64,000 nucleotides of DNA from Paenibacillus terrigena DSM 21567 (lineage in GTDB: Bacteria; Bacillota; Bacilli; Paenibacillales; Paenibacillaceae), in assembly GCF_000374845.1 (NCBI RefSeq), contig NZ_KB895412.1, positions 505,056-569,055 on the forward strand, in the 5' to 3' direction. The notes beneath the pieces are model-generated. The model was not told the origin of the DNA. It worked only from the letters and a program-made list of their open reading frames with translations, and ran no database searches. Made by a program: the position numbers and the translations under genes. This document shows positions 52,044-60,961 of the stretch, in pieces (the stretch's first letter is position 1; each line of letters opens with the position of its first letter).

Positions 52044-52949
52044 ATGGTCCGTCATATTGATACAATGATTGAACCTGTATCTGCATTTGCAGGTGATCCT
52101 GATCATGAATTCGTGAAGCAAATGGATGCCAGCGTAAGTCTAATGAAGGATATGACTCGGTTTATTATACCGACGAAGAAAATACCGCTGTATGAGATGC
52201 GCAACCACTTCTTGCCGGTTATGCTGCAGGCAGCGGATGTGACGAACGTTGCGAGTCTACTGGCAGCACTGCAGTCCAAAGATGATTATCTCTATCGACA
52301 TCTGATCGGCGTGGGAGTGATTGCTACGTTAATAGGGAAGTGGATGGGGATGAATGAAGGGGAGCTATCGTCGCTCTCGATGGCGGCCCTTTTGCATGAT
52401 ATCGGGAAGCTTAGGATTCCGGAGGAGATCTTGAATAGACCGGGGAAACTGACGGTTGAGGAGCAGAAGCTTATGCGCAAACATACGATATTCGGCTATA
52501 AAATGCTGATCGAGACCGTCGGGTTGAATCACCGGCAAATGCTTGTCGCACTTCAACATCATGAACGGCAGGATGGCAGTGGATATCCCTTTGGGGTTGG
52601 CGCAGCCAAAATTGACATTTACAGCCGTGTCGTCGCGATTGCAGACATATTCCATGCCTTGTTATCGCACAGAATCTATCAAAGTGCACACTCTTTCCAC
52701 GATAGTCTCCATCAATTGAAACAAAATGCCTTTGGAACTCTTGATCCGCAGATCTTAGGAGTATTCGTCCATAAATTGATGCTGTCGCTGATCGGGAATA
52801 AGGTCGTCTTAAGTGATGGAAGAATCGCAACGATCGTGATGATGAATCCAATCGATCCGTTCTATCCGCTAGTCCAGACCGATCGTGAATTCATTGATCT
52901 TAGTAAAGGCGTTCATTTGAAAATAAAGCAAATCATTGCTTCATCGTGA
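52044..52949 (+). CDS. HD-GYP domain protein (predicted c-di-GMP phosphodiesterase)
   Basis: This is a cytoplasmic HD-GYP protein (301 aa), predicted to hydrolyse cyclic di-GMP. The HD motif LLHDIGKLRIP is near residues 114-124 and the GYP motif HHERQDGSGYP near 170-180, with metal-binding His and Asp residues conserved; the N-terminal 80 residues are not assigned. ATG 52044 follows GAGGGAGAG. It is divergent from the hybrid kinase across about 145 bases, so one regulatory region may serve both. The link between the two is inference. Confidence 0.88.
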   Translation: MVRHIDTMIEPVSAFAGDPDHEFVKQMDASVSLMKDMTRFIIPTKKIPLYEMRNHFLPVMLQAADVTNVASLLAALQSKDDYLYRHLIGVGVIATLIGKWMGMNEGELSSLSMAALLHDIGKLRIPEEILNRPGKLTVEEQKLMRKHTIFGYKMLIETVGLNHRQMLVALQHHERQDGSGYPFGVGAAKIDIYSRVVAIADIFHALLSHRIYQSAHSFHDSLHQLKQNAFGTLDPQILGVFVHKLMLSLIGNKVVLSDGRIATIVMMNPIDPFYPLVQTDREFIDLSKGVHLKIKQIIASS

Positions 52950-52964
52950 AACTAGAAGGGCATA

Positions 52965-53639
52965 TTAGGCTGATTTGCGGAATTCTTTCATGAATTGTCC
53001 CAAAGAAACACGTGCACAGATGAGCGCTATGATAGCGAATACCAAGGCCCAGATGACAGCGGGGATAAAGGTTGCTTCACTCAAATTCGTCGCATCCCCT
53101 GCATATCCCGGTGAATGGAGTGCGGTGAACACGAGGTAGAGCGGGGCAATGACAGATTCGACCAGGCAGATGAATGCAATGAGTACGAAATACAGATCGC
53201 GAACCAAGAGCCATGGAATCCACAACATGATGAGATTGATGGCGAGAAAACCGATGCCCCAGAGGACCCCAAACCCATTACGAATAAAGAAAATTAAATT
53301 AATGAGTGTAATAACGCTCAGTAAAATCAGCCCTACACGAGCTTTGTCGCGAGCATAGAGGGTGAACAGTACCACCGTGAACAGGGAGGACATCGTATAG
53401 CCAGCCATGGAGATCGGAATGTCACGCCATGAATCCGAGAACTCGATATAGGTTACCCCGCTATGGTCGTTAAATAAATGAATATAGAGCACTTTACCCG
53501 ACAACAACAAAGTGACGAGCGCGTGCCCAAATTCGTGGATCATCGTGTCTACATTTCTAAAATAAGAATTAAACGGAATGATATATGTTAGGACTGCTGC
53601 AATAACGATAAAGATGATTGTCGTTCCCCATTTACCCAT
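52965..53639 (-). CDS. M50 family metallopeptidase-like membrane protein
   Basis: This is a polytopic membrane protein (224 aa, about 6 hydrophobic segments) with the zinc motif HEFGH at about residues 35-39 inside the first helices, as in site-2 proteases and Bacillales M50B-like peptidases. A second metal-ligand motif (the NPDG or LDG type) is not obvious, so peptidase activity is unproven. I chose ATG 53639, 8 bases after GAGGTGTG; the frame opens earlier at 53657. It converges on the HD-GYP gene with only 15 bases between. Confidence 0.72.
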   Translation of the reverse strand: MGKWGTTIIFIVIAAVLTYIIPFNSYFRNVDTMIHEFGHALVTLLLSGKVLYIHLFNDHSGVTYIEFSDSWRDIPISMAGYTMSSLFTVVLFTLYARDKARVGLILLSVITLINLIFFIRNGFGVLWGIGFLAINLIMLWIPWLLVRDLYFVLIAFICLVESVIAPLYLVFTALHSPGYAGDATNLSEATFIPAVIWALVFAIIALICARVSLGQFMKEFRKSA

Positions 53640-53710
53640 ATGGCTCGCACACCTCATTTAATGAATACTTCGATTTTTAGCATAGATGATGTGCGGCGGG
53701 TTGTAAACGA

Positions 53711-54025
53711 TTAGGTCAACAATTTAAGGCCAACCGCAGAACAGAGGACCATAGAAATGAACAGAATCCGGCGCCACTCCTTGGATTCGCCATAGAAGAA
53801 CATTCCGAGCAGTGCCCCGCCTGCCGTACCGATTCCCGTCCAGACGGCATAGGCCGTACCCATGGAGATGGAGCGCATGGAATAGGACAAGAAGCCGAAG
53901 CTGCATGCGAAGGTGATGGCAAGGAGTACGTAAGAGATGAATTTACCGTCGCGATTGATCTTGTTGATCGCCATCACGCCCGCCACCTCACAGAAGCCTG
54001 CAATAATAAGAGATAACCATGCCAT
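53711..54025 (-). CDS. ykkD: SMR family transporter subunit, YkkD-like
   Basis: This is a four-TM small multidrug resistance protein (104 aa) resembling YkkD. The conserved Glu13 in TM1 (FCEVAGV) and the GTAYAVWTGIGTAGGALLG stretch of TM3 are typical. It overlaps the upstream ykkC-like gene by 1 base (TAATG), with AGGAGG inside that gene. Paired SMR subunits work as heterodimers, in Bacillus exporting drugs and guanidinium-type cations. Which cation this pair exports cannot be told from the sequence. Confidence 0.9.
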   Translation of the reverse strand: MAWLSLIIAGFCEVAGVMAINKINRDGKFISYVLLAITFACSFGFLSYSMRSISMGTAYAVWTGIGTAGGALLGMFFYGESKEWRRILFISMVLCSAVGLKLLT

Positions 54026-54357
54026 TATGCTTCAGCCTCCTTCGGTTTCGTAATGGATTTTAAGCCGACCACGCCAGCTACTAGCAAGGCAATGAGCAAG
54101 ATTTTAATTAAGTTGAAAGGTTCGCCGAAAAACAACATTTCCGCAATGACAGCTCCAGCTGTACCCAGCCCCGTAAATACTGCGTAGACCGTTCCAAGCG
54201 GCAATGCTTTGGATGCCCGCATAAATACCGTAAAACAAATTGCAATGATAATGACGGTGCCAAGCCATTCATACCAGGTCGAAGCATGCTTCAATCCGGA
54301 TACCCAGACCACTTCGAGCATGGAAGCGATCAGCACCATGAGCCAATGTTTATTCAT
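54025..54357 (-). CDS. ykkC: SMR family transporter subunit, YkkC-like
   Basis: This is a four-TM small multidrug resistance protein (110 aa), the partner of the next gene. The TM1 motif LEVVWVSGLKHA with the essential Glu at about residue 15 and the TM3 motif GTVYAVFTGLGTAGAV match YkkC. ATG 54357 lies 9 bases after a GGGG site and 24 bases after the tetR stop, so tetR-ykkC-ykkD is one operon. I found no guanidine-I (ykkC) riboswitch upstream; a TetR operator is there instead. Confidence 0.9.
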   Translation of the reverse strand: MNKHWLMVLIASMLEVVWVSGLKHASTWYEWLGTVIIIAICFTVFMRASKALPLGTVYAVFTGLGTAGAVIAEMLFFGEPFNLIKILLIALLVAGVVGLKSITKPKEAEA

Positions 54358-54380
54358 GATTCATTCCCCTATCTGTTGTT

Positions 54381-54962
54381 CTAAGCTGAAGATATACCTC
54401 TCCAGAAAACCATCCATGACGCATTAAGGCGTCGTTGATAACGTTCTTTGCCGCTATATAACAGCTCGATTTGCAGCCCATCTGATAGACACAGGAAAGC
54501 GGATGCCGCATGTGCCGCCCCAATCCCGCGAAGTTCTCCTTGGTCACATGAGGCTTGAAGCGTCCTCACCAGCGCCTGCTCCCATTGGTCGATATGCGCA
54601 TAAACCTTCTCTGAGACTTGATCGCACAAACTCTTCGGTGGAATGAAGGATACCCGCAGCAAGAATTTAGCGGCTTCACTCTGTTCATACCGATGAAGCT
54701 GGTAGTCTAAGACGCCATGCAGGCGTTCTTCTAACGTAATGTGCGAATGATCGTGCATATATTGGATCAGCGCTTGATATTCCTCGTGAAGCACCTCATC
54801 CAAGACATGCAGGAATAAGTCCTCTTTTCCCTTGAAATGCGCGTAAATGGAAGGCTTCTTAATCCCGACGTCTTCAGCGATCTGTGAGAGAGAAGCTCCA
54901 CTATAGCCATGGACGGCGAAATGTTCTAAGGCAACTTGTTGAATACGCGCTGCGGTGGACAT
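54381..54962 (-). CDS. TetR family regulator of the SMR operon
   Basis: This is a TetR-type repressor (193 aa): helix-turn-helix domain at about residues 5-50 (GASLSQIAEDVGIKKPSIYAHF is the recognition region, from about 21) and a ligand-binding helical domain after it. ATG 54962 follows AAGGAGG by about 10 bases. It is the first gene of an operon with the YkkC/YkkD-like exporter genes. An inverted repeat over its own promoter's start site suggests autoregulation and release by an exported cation. Confidence 0.9.
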   Translation of the reverse strand: MSTAARIQQVALEHFAVHGYSGASLSQIAEDVGIKKPSIYAHFKGKEDLFLHVLDEVLHEEYQALIQYMHDHSHITLEERLHGVLDYQLHRYEQSEAAKFLLRVSFIPPKSLCDQVSEKVYAHIDQWEQALVRTLQASCDQGELRGIGAAHAASAFLCLSDGLQIELLYSGKERYQRRLNASWMVFWRGISSA

Positions 54963-54989
54963 GTACGACGTACCTCCTTGTGCTGTCTA

Positions 54990-55005
54990 CCTACCGTTCG
55001 TTAGG
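54990..55005 (-). promoter_or_regulatory. Candidate TetR operator
   Basis: CCTACCGTTCGTTAGG is a 16-bp imperfect palindrome (half-sites CCTACCGT and CCTAACGA, 6 of 8 identical). It lies 8-24 bases downstream of the -10 of the tetR promoter, across the predicted transcription start. Confidence 0.65.
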
Positions 55006-55013
55006 CACAATGC

Positions 55014-55043
55014 AATATAGCACATGAAATGTTCGAATGTCAA
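55014..55043 (-). promoter_or_regulatory. Sigma-A promoter of tetR-ykkCD
   Basis: On the minus strand TTGACA (55043-55038) is followed 18 bp later by TATATT (55019-55014). The -35 is a perfect consensus. Confidence 0.72.
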
Positions 55044-55122
55044 TGCATAGTTGATAGAAGTCACTGCCGAACTTGGGGGACTCAAGGTAGATTGAGAATG
55101 GTAGATGAAGAAAGGAGCGTGA

Positions 55123-55458
55123 ATGGGTATAGTGAACACTGGCCCACGTATTCAGCAAGAGAAAATAACGGTTGATCAAATGATTCGAATCGCTTGTCGA
55201 GGTAAACACCACCGTAAGGAAGAGCTATGTGATTCATGCCAGCAATTGCTTCAGTACGCACATGTGCGGCTCAATCATTGTCGCTTCGGAGAACAGAAGA
55301 GCACCTGCGGCGCATGTTCTGTGCACTGCTATAAGCCGGCAAAGCGCGAGGAGATTCGAGCGGTCATGCGGTATGCGGGACCTCGCATGGTGCTGCATCA
55401 TCCGATGGCGCTCTTACGCCATACGATCCATGGATTGATGCGCATGCGTAAGAAGTAA
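55123..55458 (+). CDS. Nitrous oxide-stimulated promoter (YgbA-like) family protein
   Basis: This is a Cys-rich soluble protein (111 aa) of the YgbA/YgbA_NO family. Its cysteines are grouped as CDSC near residues 36-39, then HCRFGEQKSTCGACSVHCYKP, from about 52, and the C-terminus carries RYAGPRMVLHHP. The Cys pattern suggests metal or iron-sulfur binding; in E. coli the relative responds to nitrosative stress, but its role is not settled. ATG 55123 follows AAAGGAG by 6 bases. It stands alone between the TetR operon and the cardiolipin synthase gene, and nearby genes give no hint. Confidence 0.85.
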   Translation: MGIVNTGPRIQQEKITVDQMIRIACRGKHHRKEELCDSCQQLLQYAHVRLNHCRFGEQKSTCGACSVHCYKPAKREEIRAVMRYAGPRMVLHHPMALLRHTIHGLMRMRKK

Positions 55459-55532
55459 TTCCCTTCCATCCGCCTACAGCATGGGGTATAGTATTAATGC
55501 AATGGCACAACCCCATGGAAAGAGGAATTGAA

Positions 55533-57047
55533 ATGAATCGCATATTGAAACTGCTTATCTTCATCCTCGTATGCGTGATGTTCGTGTACTCGAGCATCGG
55601 TTTATTCGGCTATACCGTACCTGCTGCAGTCAGTATTTCCACCTCGCTTACGGTAATATTTATCGGGCTAATTATTTTTATGGAGAATCGGCATCCTTCA
55701 AGCACGATGGCATGGATTTTGCTACTAGCATTATTGCCGGTTGTTGGATTTGTTTTTTATTTGATCTTTGGCCAGACGTATCGAAGCAAACGGCGCAAAT
55801 ATGTTGAGAAGGGGATGCAAAATCAAGAAGCCTATCAGCATTACAAACAACAAATTCTTCGCAATGAAGAAGAAATCAAAGATTACTGCGAGAATCAGCA
55901 GAAGATGTTTCGGTTATCTCTAAAGCTCGCTAAGAGCACGATTTCGTTCTCAGGCAGCAGCACCGAGGTACTCACGAATGGGAAGAAAACATTCGATGCG
56001 CTTATTCGGGAGCTGGAGCTCGCGCAGCATCACATCCATATGGAATATTACATTTTTCGAAATGACCACATTGGAACGCAGATTAAAGATATTCTCGTTC
56101 AGAAGGCGAGAGCAGGGGTAGAGGTTCGTTTCCTGTACGATGCGGTGGGGAGCTATCAACTGCCGTCATCTTTTCTCCAAGAAATGCGGAATGCGGGAAT
56201 CGAAGTGATGTCCTTTATGCCGGTGAAGTTCCCGACCTTCTCGAATAAGCTGAACTACCGCAATCATCGTAAAATCGTGGTCATTGACGGGAATGTCGGA
56301 TTTATGGGCGGATTAAATGTGGGAGACGAATATTTAAGCCGCAGCAAGACGTACGGATTCTGGCGGGATACGCATATGATAATTAAGGGGCAAGCGGTCC
56401 GATCGCTGCAGATTATTTTCATGCAGGACTGGCAGTACATGACCGGCAAGTCGTTCATGCTGCCAGAGTACTTCTCCCCTGCGGAGGTGGAGAGCACGCC
56501 TGGTGCGGTGCAGATTATTCCGAGCGGCCCGGATAGTGAATGGACGACGATGAAGAGCTTGTTCTTCTCCATGATCACATCGGCGAAGGAGTCCATCTGG
56601 ATGGCGACACCATATTTTATCCCTGATGAAGATATATTAAGTGCATTGCGGATCGCCGCGTTGTCAGGGATCGAAGTGCGTATTCTTTTCCCAGCCAAAC
56701 CAGATAAATGGCTTCCGTTCCTTGCTTCACATTCGTATTTCAGTGGATTAATTGATGCGGGTGTCGAAATTTATGAATATGAACGCGGTTTCTTGCATTC
56801 CAAATTAATGATTATTGATGGTGAGACGGCATCCATTGGTACGGCGAATATGGATATGCGCAGCTTTCATTTGAACTACGAAGTGAATGCGCTCTTAGTG
56901 CGTACAGCAAGTGTGCAGCGGATGGTGCAGGATTTTGAACGTGATATGACGTTTGCAAGCCGTATTGACTCGAAGAAATTCGCGAATAAGAAGGTGGTTG
57001 TCCGTTTCCTGGAGTCGGCCGCAAGGCTGTTCTCTCCGTTGCTATAA
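55533..57047 (+). CDS. cls: Cardiolipin synthase
   Basis: This is a phospholipase-D superfamily cardiolipin synthase (504 aa) that condenses two phosphatidylglycerol molecules at the membrane. Two N-terminal TM segments (about residues 4-24 and 33-52, then 60-80) precede two HKD motifs: NHRKIVVIDG near 236-245 and HSKLMIIDG near 419-427 (HxK followed by D). I chose ATG 55533, with AAGAGGA upstream; the frame begins earlier at 55497 without a good site. Length and domain order match Bacillus ClsA-type enzymes. An isolated gene. Confidence 0.92.
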   Translation: MNRILKLLIFILVCVMFVYSSIGLFGYTVPAAVSISTSLTVIFIGLIIFMENRHPSSTMAWILLLALLPVVGFVFYLIFGQTYRSKRRKYVEKGMQNQEAYQHYKQQILRNEEEIKDYCENQQKMFRLSLKLAKSTISFSGSSTEVLTNGKKTFDALIRELELAQHHIHMEYYIFRNDHIGTQIKDILVQKARAGVEVRFLYDAVGSYQLPSSFLQEMRNAGIEVMSFMPVKFPTFSNKLNYRNHRKIVVIDGNVGFMGGLNVGDEYLSRSKTYGFWRDTHMIIKGQAVRSLQIIFMQDWQYMTGKSFMLPEYFSPAEVESTPGAVQIIPSGPDSEWTTMKSLFFSMITSAKESIWMATPYFIPDEDILSALRIAALSGIEVRILFPAKPDKWLPFLASHSYFSGLIDAGVEIYEYERGFLHSKLMIIDGETASIGTANMDMRSFHLNYEVNALLVRTASVQRMVQDFERDMTFASRIDSKKFANKKVVVRFLESAARLFSPLL

Positions 57048-57109
57048 GTTAACAGGGGTATGGCGGGCAGATTGAGTTACTTTAATAGGAAGAAGGGGTG
57101 AGCGGGATC

Positions 57110-57772
57110 ATGAAATATAACAGCGTATTCGATATTATCGGGCCGATTATGGTCGGTCCTTCGAGTTCCCATACCGCGGGTGCGGCGATCATCGGTCGTC
57201 TGGCTCGCAGTGTGTTCGGAAGAGAGCCGAAGCGGGCGGATATTCATTTGTACGGCTCTTTTGCAGAGACCTATCGCGGGCATGCGACGGATGTGGCCAT
57301 TGTAGGTGGGCTGCTTGATTTCGATACGAACGATGAGCGTATTCCGAACTCGTTACAGCTGGCGAAGGAAGCGGGACTTGTTGTTGAATTTCATAAAGAA
57401 GAGGCGGTCCCGGAGCATCCGAACACGACGAAAATTCGCTTGGAAGATGAGCGGGGATCCCTTGAGGTCATTGGCATATCGATCGGTGGCGGCAAAGTAG
57501 AGATTACGGAATTGAACGGCTTCAAGCTGCGGCTGAACGGGATGTATCCGGCGATTCTTGTGCTGCATGATGATCGATATGGCGTGATCTCAGGTGTGAC
57601 GAATATTCTGACACAGCATCGTGTGAATATTGGGCATATGGAAGTATCGCGGAAGGAAAAAGGCCAAATGGCGCTCATGGTCATCGAAGTGGATCAGAAT
57701 TTGGAGGATGCCATTCTGGATGAGATTCGGAAGCTAGATCATGTGACCCAAGTGACGCGGATGAGCCCATAA
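57110..57772 (+). CDS. sdaAB: L-serine dehydratase, beta subunit (SdaAB)
   Basis: This is the small subunit (220 aa) of the iron-sulfur L-serine dehydratase that converts L-serine to pyruvate and ammonia. The N-terminal domain has GPSSSHTAGA near residues 15-24, and a C-terminal ACT domain (about 145-220) includes the serine-regulatory fold. I chose ATG 57110; a GTG at 57098 is in frame but lies in the ribosome site. The alpha subunit follows 61 bases later, as in Bacillus. Confidence 0.92.
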   Translation: MKYNSVFDIIGPIMVGPSSSHTAGAAIIGRLARSVFGREPKRADIHLYGSFAETYRGHATDVAIVGGLLDFDTNDERIPNSLQLAKEAGLVVEFHKEEAVPEHPNTTKIRLEDERGSLEVIGISIGGGKVEITELNGFKLRLNGMYPAILVLHDDRYGVISGVTNILTQHRVNIGHMEVSRKEKGQMALMVIEVDQNLEDAILDEIRKLDHVTQVTRMSP

Positions 57773-57833
57773 CGGGATTGAGAAATAGAGGCAATAAGGA
57801 AAGTAACATTTGAATGAGGGGAGTCGAAGGGAC

Positions 57834-58709
57834 ATGTTCCGAAATGTAGCAGAGCTCGTAGAAAAGGCACAAAGTCAAGGCATTTCGATTGCAGAGGTCA
57901 TGATTCAACAGGAGATGGAGTTCGCGGAGCTCAGCCGCGAAGCCGTCGTCGCTCGCATGGAGCGTAATTTGGATGTCATGGAACAAGCCGTCGATAAAGG
58001 GCTGGCAGGCGTACAATCCTTGTCTGGATTGACGGGTGGGGACGCTGTCCTTATGCAGCAATACATTGCAAAGGGGAAGACCTTATCCGGGCCATTCATC
58101 CTCGATGCGGTATCGAAGGCGGTCGCGACGAATGAAGTGAATGCGGCGATGGGGATGATCTGTGCGACGCCAACGGCAGGTTCGGCAGGTGTCGTGCCGG
58201 GAACATTGTTCGCTGTTCGGGAGACACTAAAGCCGACGCGTGAGCAAATGGTTCATTTCTTGTTCACGGCAGGGGCATTCGGCTTCGTAATCGCGAATAA
58301 CGCGTCCGTATCGGGTGCGGCAGGCGGTTGTCAGGCGGAAGTAGGCTCTGCGACAGGGATGGCCGCAGCAGCGCTTGTGGAACTGTCAGGCGGAACGCCG
58401 GAGCAGTCTGCACATGGAATGGCCATTGCATTGAAGAATTTGCTCGGACTCGTGTGCGATCCTGTAGCAGGACTCGTCGAAGTGCCCTGCGTGAAGCGGA
58501 ACGCAATGGGGGCAGCCGTCGCGATGGTTGCGGCAGATATGTCGCTTGCAGGCATCAAGAGCCGTATCCCGGCTGATGAAGTCATTGAAGCGATGTACCG
58601 CATCGGACAAGGTATGCCAAGCGCGCTTCGCGAGACGGCTCGCGGCGGATTAGCTGCGACACCGACAGGCAAGAAGCTGGCTGAACAGATATTTGGCGAG
58701 AAGCAGTAA
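57834..58709 (+). CDS. sdaAA: L-serine dehydratase, alpha subunit (SdaAA)
   Basis: This is the catalytic, 4Fe-4S-binding subunit (291 aa) of L-serine dehydratase. Cysteines that fit the cluster ligands lie in MGMICATPTAGSAG near residues 103-116, GLVCDPVAG near 203-211 and VPCVKRNA near 215-222. I chose ATG 57834 because its N-terminus MFRNVAELVE agrees with Bacillus SdaAA; TTG 57810 is in frame upstream. The order beta-alpha matches the Bacillus operon, so the two assemble into one enzyme. Confidence 0.92.
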   Translation: MFRNVAELVEKAQSQGISIAEVMIQQEMEFAELSREAVVARMERNLDVMEQAVDKGLAGVQSLSGLTGGDAVLMQQYIAKGKTLSGPFILDAVSKAVATNEVNAAMGMICATPTAGSAGVVPGTLFAVRETLKPTREQMVHFLFTAGAFGFVIANNASVSGAAGGCQAEVGSATGMAAAALVELSGGTPEQSAHGMAIALKNLLGLVCDPVAGLVEVPCVKRNAMGAAVAMVAADMSLAGIKSRIPADEVIEAMYRIGQGMPSALRETARGGLAATPTGKKLAEQIFGEKQ

Positions 58710-58729
58710 AAAGGGAGCCGCTGTTCGTT

Positions 58730-60121
58730 TCAATGGGGCCGATAGGGTAAGGTGAGAATGAAGCAAGCCCCTTGTCCATACCGGCTCTTCACTTCAATCT
58801 GGCCATGATGCAATTCGATGAGCTTGGACACAATCGACAGACCAAGTCCGCTGCCGCCGTGCTGGCGGGATCTGGATTTCTCCACACGGTATAGCCGGTC
58901 GAAGAGGTAGGGAAGCTCGACTTCTGGAATGCCGATGCCCGTGTCTTGAATGGATATCCGGCATTGCTCCGTACCTGGCTCGATTGACGCTGTAATAGAA
59001 CCTTGATCGGTATAACGAATGGCATTGTCGAGTAGATTCATCAGGATCTGCTCTAGACGTCCTTCATCGCCCCAGATTTGGATGACGGATGCTGGTGTCT
59101 GCAAGCAAAGTTCAATGCCTTTCTGGGAAGCATTCAGAGATACATTCGAGAGAACGCGTTCCATTAATGGGACGAAGTTCAAAGTTTCGGGTTCCAGACG
59201 GATCTGGCCGTCCTCCAGCTTCGATAATTCGAACAGATCATTAATTAATCGATTTAATCGCTTCGCTTCATGATGGATAATCATGAGGTATTGCTGTTCT
59301 TCCTCCTCGCTCTCATAGAGCCTCTCCGCAACGACCCGTGCATAACCCTCTAAATAAGTAATTGGGGTCTTCAAATCATGTGATATATTCGCAAAAAACT
59401 CACTCCGCGTATTCTGATACCGCTCCAAATCCCGTGCCATATCATTGATCGATGCGGCAAGCGCACCGATTTCGTCTTTGGAGCTGACCGTTACGCGCGT
59501 GTCCAAGTGACCGATCGCAATATTGCGCGTCGCGGTCACCATCTGTTGTATGGGCTTCGTTAATTTGCGTGATAGAACAAACGAGAAGGCTAGACCGATC
59601 ACCATGCCAACGATACATAGAATCAGTAGCAGTTGTCGGATGTTATGGAGGAACGCAACAATCGGTGCGAGGGAGGCAGTCATAATGACACTTCCTTGGA
59701 AGATGTCGCGATCCATTAATGGCAGTCCTGAGATGATAAAGCCTTGGCCTGCCGCAGTCGTAATCTCGGTATCGATAGATTGGCCCTTCTGTAGCACCTG
59801 CAGCATGGAAGGCGTTAGATATTGTTCCAGCGGCTGCTCCATGTTGGAAGATCGGCTAGCAATTGCGCCAGTCGCATCGAGCACGTGAATGCCGACCTTG
59901 GAGAATTCGGCCATCGTTGTGATGGCATCAGGATTGATGCCATGCTGCGTATTTGCCATTTTCAGAAAATGGGCCGCAAGCTCCATATTCTCCTCATGGG
60001 ATTTCTGGATATAGAATTTCGTAATGACGCGATCTGTCACAAAGCCAAGCAGGGCGAACACGAGCAGGAAGATGGAGAGCATTGTAACGCCGAGTTTTAT
60101 ATCTACACGATTCCACTTCAC
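58730..60121 (-). CDS. OmpR-type two-component sensor histidine kinase
   Basis: This is a membrane sensor kinase (463 aa): TM1 at about residues 10-30, an extracellular sensor region of about 130 residues, TM2 near 165-185, a HAMP segment after it, HisKA with His248 (NISHDLKTP) and an HATPase with GGSGLGLSIV near 425-434. Translation starts at GTG 60121 with AGGAGG 8 bases upstream, inside the regulator gene, whose stop is 1 base away. The stimulus is unknown; the divergent multicopper oxidase suggests metal or envelope redox stress, but this is inference. Confidence 0.88.
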   Translation of the reverse strand: MKWNRVDIKLGVTMLSIFLLVFALLGFVTDRVITKFYIQKSHEENMELAAHFLKMANTQHGINPDAITTMAEFSKVGIHVLDATGAIASRSSNMEQPLEQYLTPSMLQVLQKGQSIDTEITTAAGQGFIISGLPLMDRDIFQGSVIMTASLAPIVAFLHNIRQLLLILCIVGMVIGLAFSFVLSRKLTKPIQQMVTATRNIAIGHLDTRVTVSSKDEIGALAASINDMARDLERYQNTRSEFFANISHDLKTPITYLEGYARVVAERLYESEEEEQQYLMIIHHEAKRLNRLINDLFELSKLEDGQIRLEPETLNFVPLMERVLSNVSLNASQKGIELCLQTPASVIQIWGDEGRLEQILMNLLDNAIRYTDQGSITASIEPGTEQCRISIQDTGIGIPEVELPYLFDRLYRVEKSRSRQHGGSGLGLSIVSKLIELHHGQIEVKSRYGQGACFILTLPYRPH

Positions 60122-60122
60122 C

Positions 60123-60830
60123 TTAGTGTCCTCCTGATTGGAATTTGTACCCTACACCCCATGCCGTCTGTATGGGTGAGAATGATAAATTTGCACGGTG
60201 CGCTTTTTCACGGATGTTCTTCACATGGTTATCGACCGATCGAACATCCCCGTTGTAATCGAAGCTCCAGAGCTGTTCGACGATATGGTCGCGCGTAAAG
60301 ACCCGATGCGGATTCGAGGCAAGCAGATATAGAATATCGTATTCTTTGGGCGTGAAATCGACGAGCTGGTTCTGAATATGAATCTCACGGCGGTCAGGGT
60401 AGATCGTCATGTCTTCAAAAGACAGCGGCCGTGTGATCAGTGAAGGCGTTGGTATATTCAACTGCTGTACGCGGCGGAGCAATGCACCTACGCGGGCGAC
60501 GAGCTCGCCTGGATCAAATGGTTTGATTAGATAGTCATCTGCACCGAGATTGAGCCCTGTAATCCGATCCTTGGTCTCACTACGTGCGGTAAGCATCAGG
60601 ATCGGCAGGGTTTGAATGCGGCGGATTTCGGTACATACCGCATAGCCATCCATTTCCGGCATCATAATATCGAGAATGACGAGATCGATCGGCTGCCGGT
60701 TCAGCCATTGCAGTGCCTCGATTCCATTCTGAGCTTCATAAATGAGATAACCTTGTCTCTTGAGATAAATCCGTATTAAATTACGCATTTGGGGTTCGTC
60801 GTCGACGACGAGGATATGGTTAGCGGTCAT
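60123..60830 (-). CDS. OmpR/PhoB-family response regulator
   Basis: This is a response regulator (235 aa): REC domain with phospho-acceptor Asp54 (VILDIMMPEMDG) and phosphate-sensing Lys in LIKPFDP near 103-109, and an OmpR-type winged-helix DNA-binding domain at about 135-230. I chose ATG 60830, 8 bases after GGAGG; the longer frame starting at 60887 has no site. It is co-transcribed with the sensor kinase, and is divergent from the multicopper oxidase gene across a 131-base region. Confidence 0.9.
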   Translation of the reverse strand: MTANHILVVDDEPQMRNLIRIYLKRQGYLIYEAQNGIEALQWLNRQPIDLVILDIMMPEMDGYAVCTEIRRIQTLPILMLTARSETKDRITGLNLGADDYLIKPFDPGELVARVGALLRRVQQLNIPTPSLITRPLSFEDMTIYPDRREIHIQNQLVDFTPKEYDILYLLASNPHRVFTRDHIVEQLWSFDYNGDVRSVDNHVKNIREKAHRANLSFSPIQTAWGVGYKFQSGGH

Positions 60831-60961
60831 TCGCTTCAACCTCCATTCATGAGCTCCCTCTCCATTATAACGAGGAAATATGTACATTTTGTATGTGATC
60901 TACATCATTTACACATAATTGTTCGATATAATCCGACTCAGAAATGAACGAAGGAGATGAA

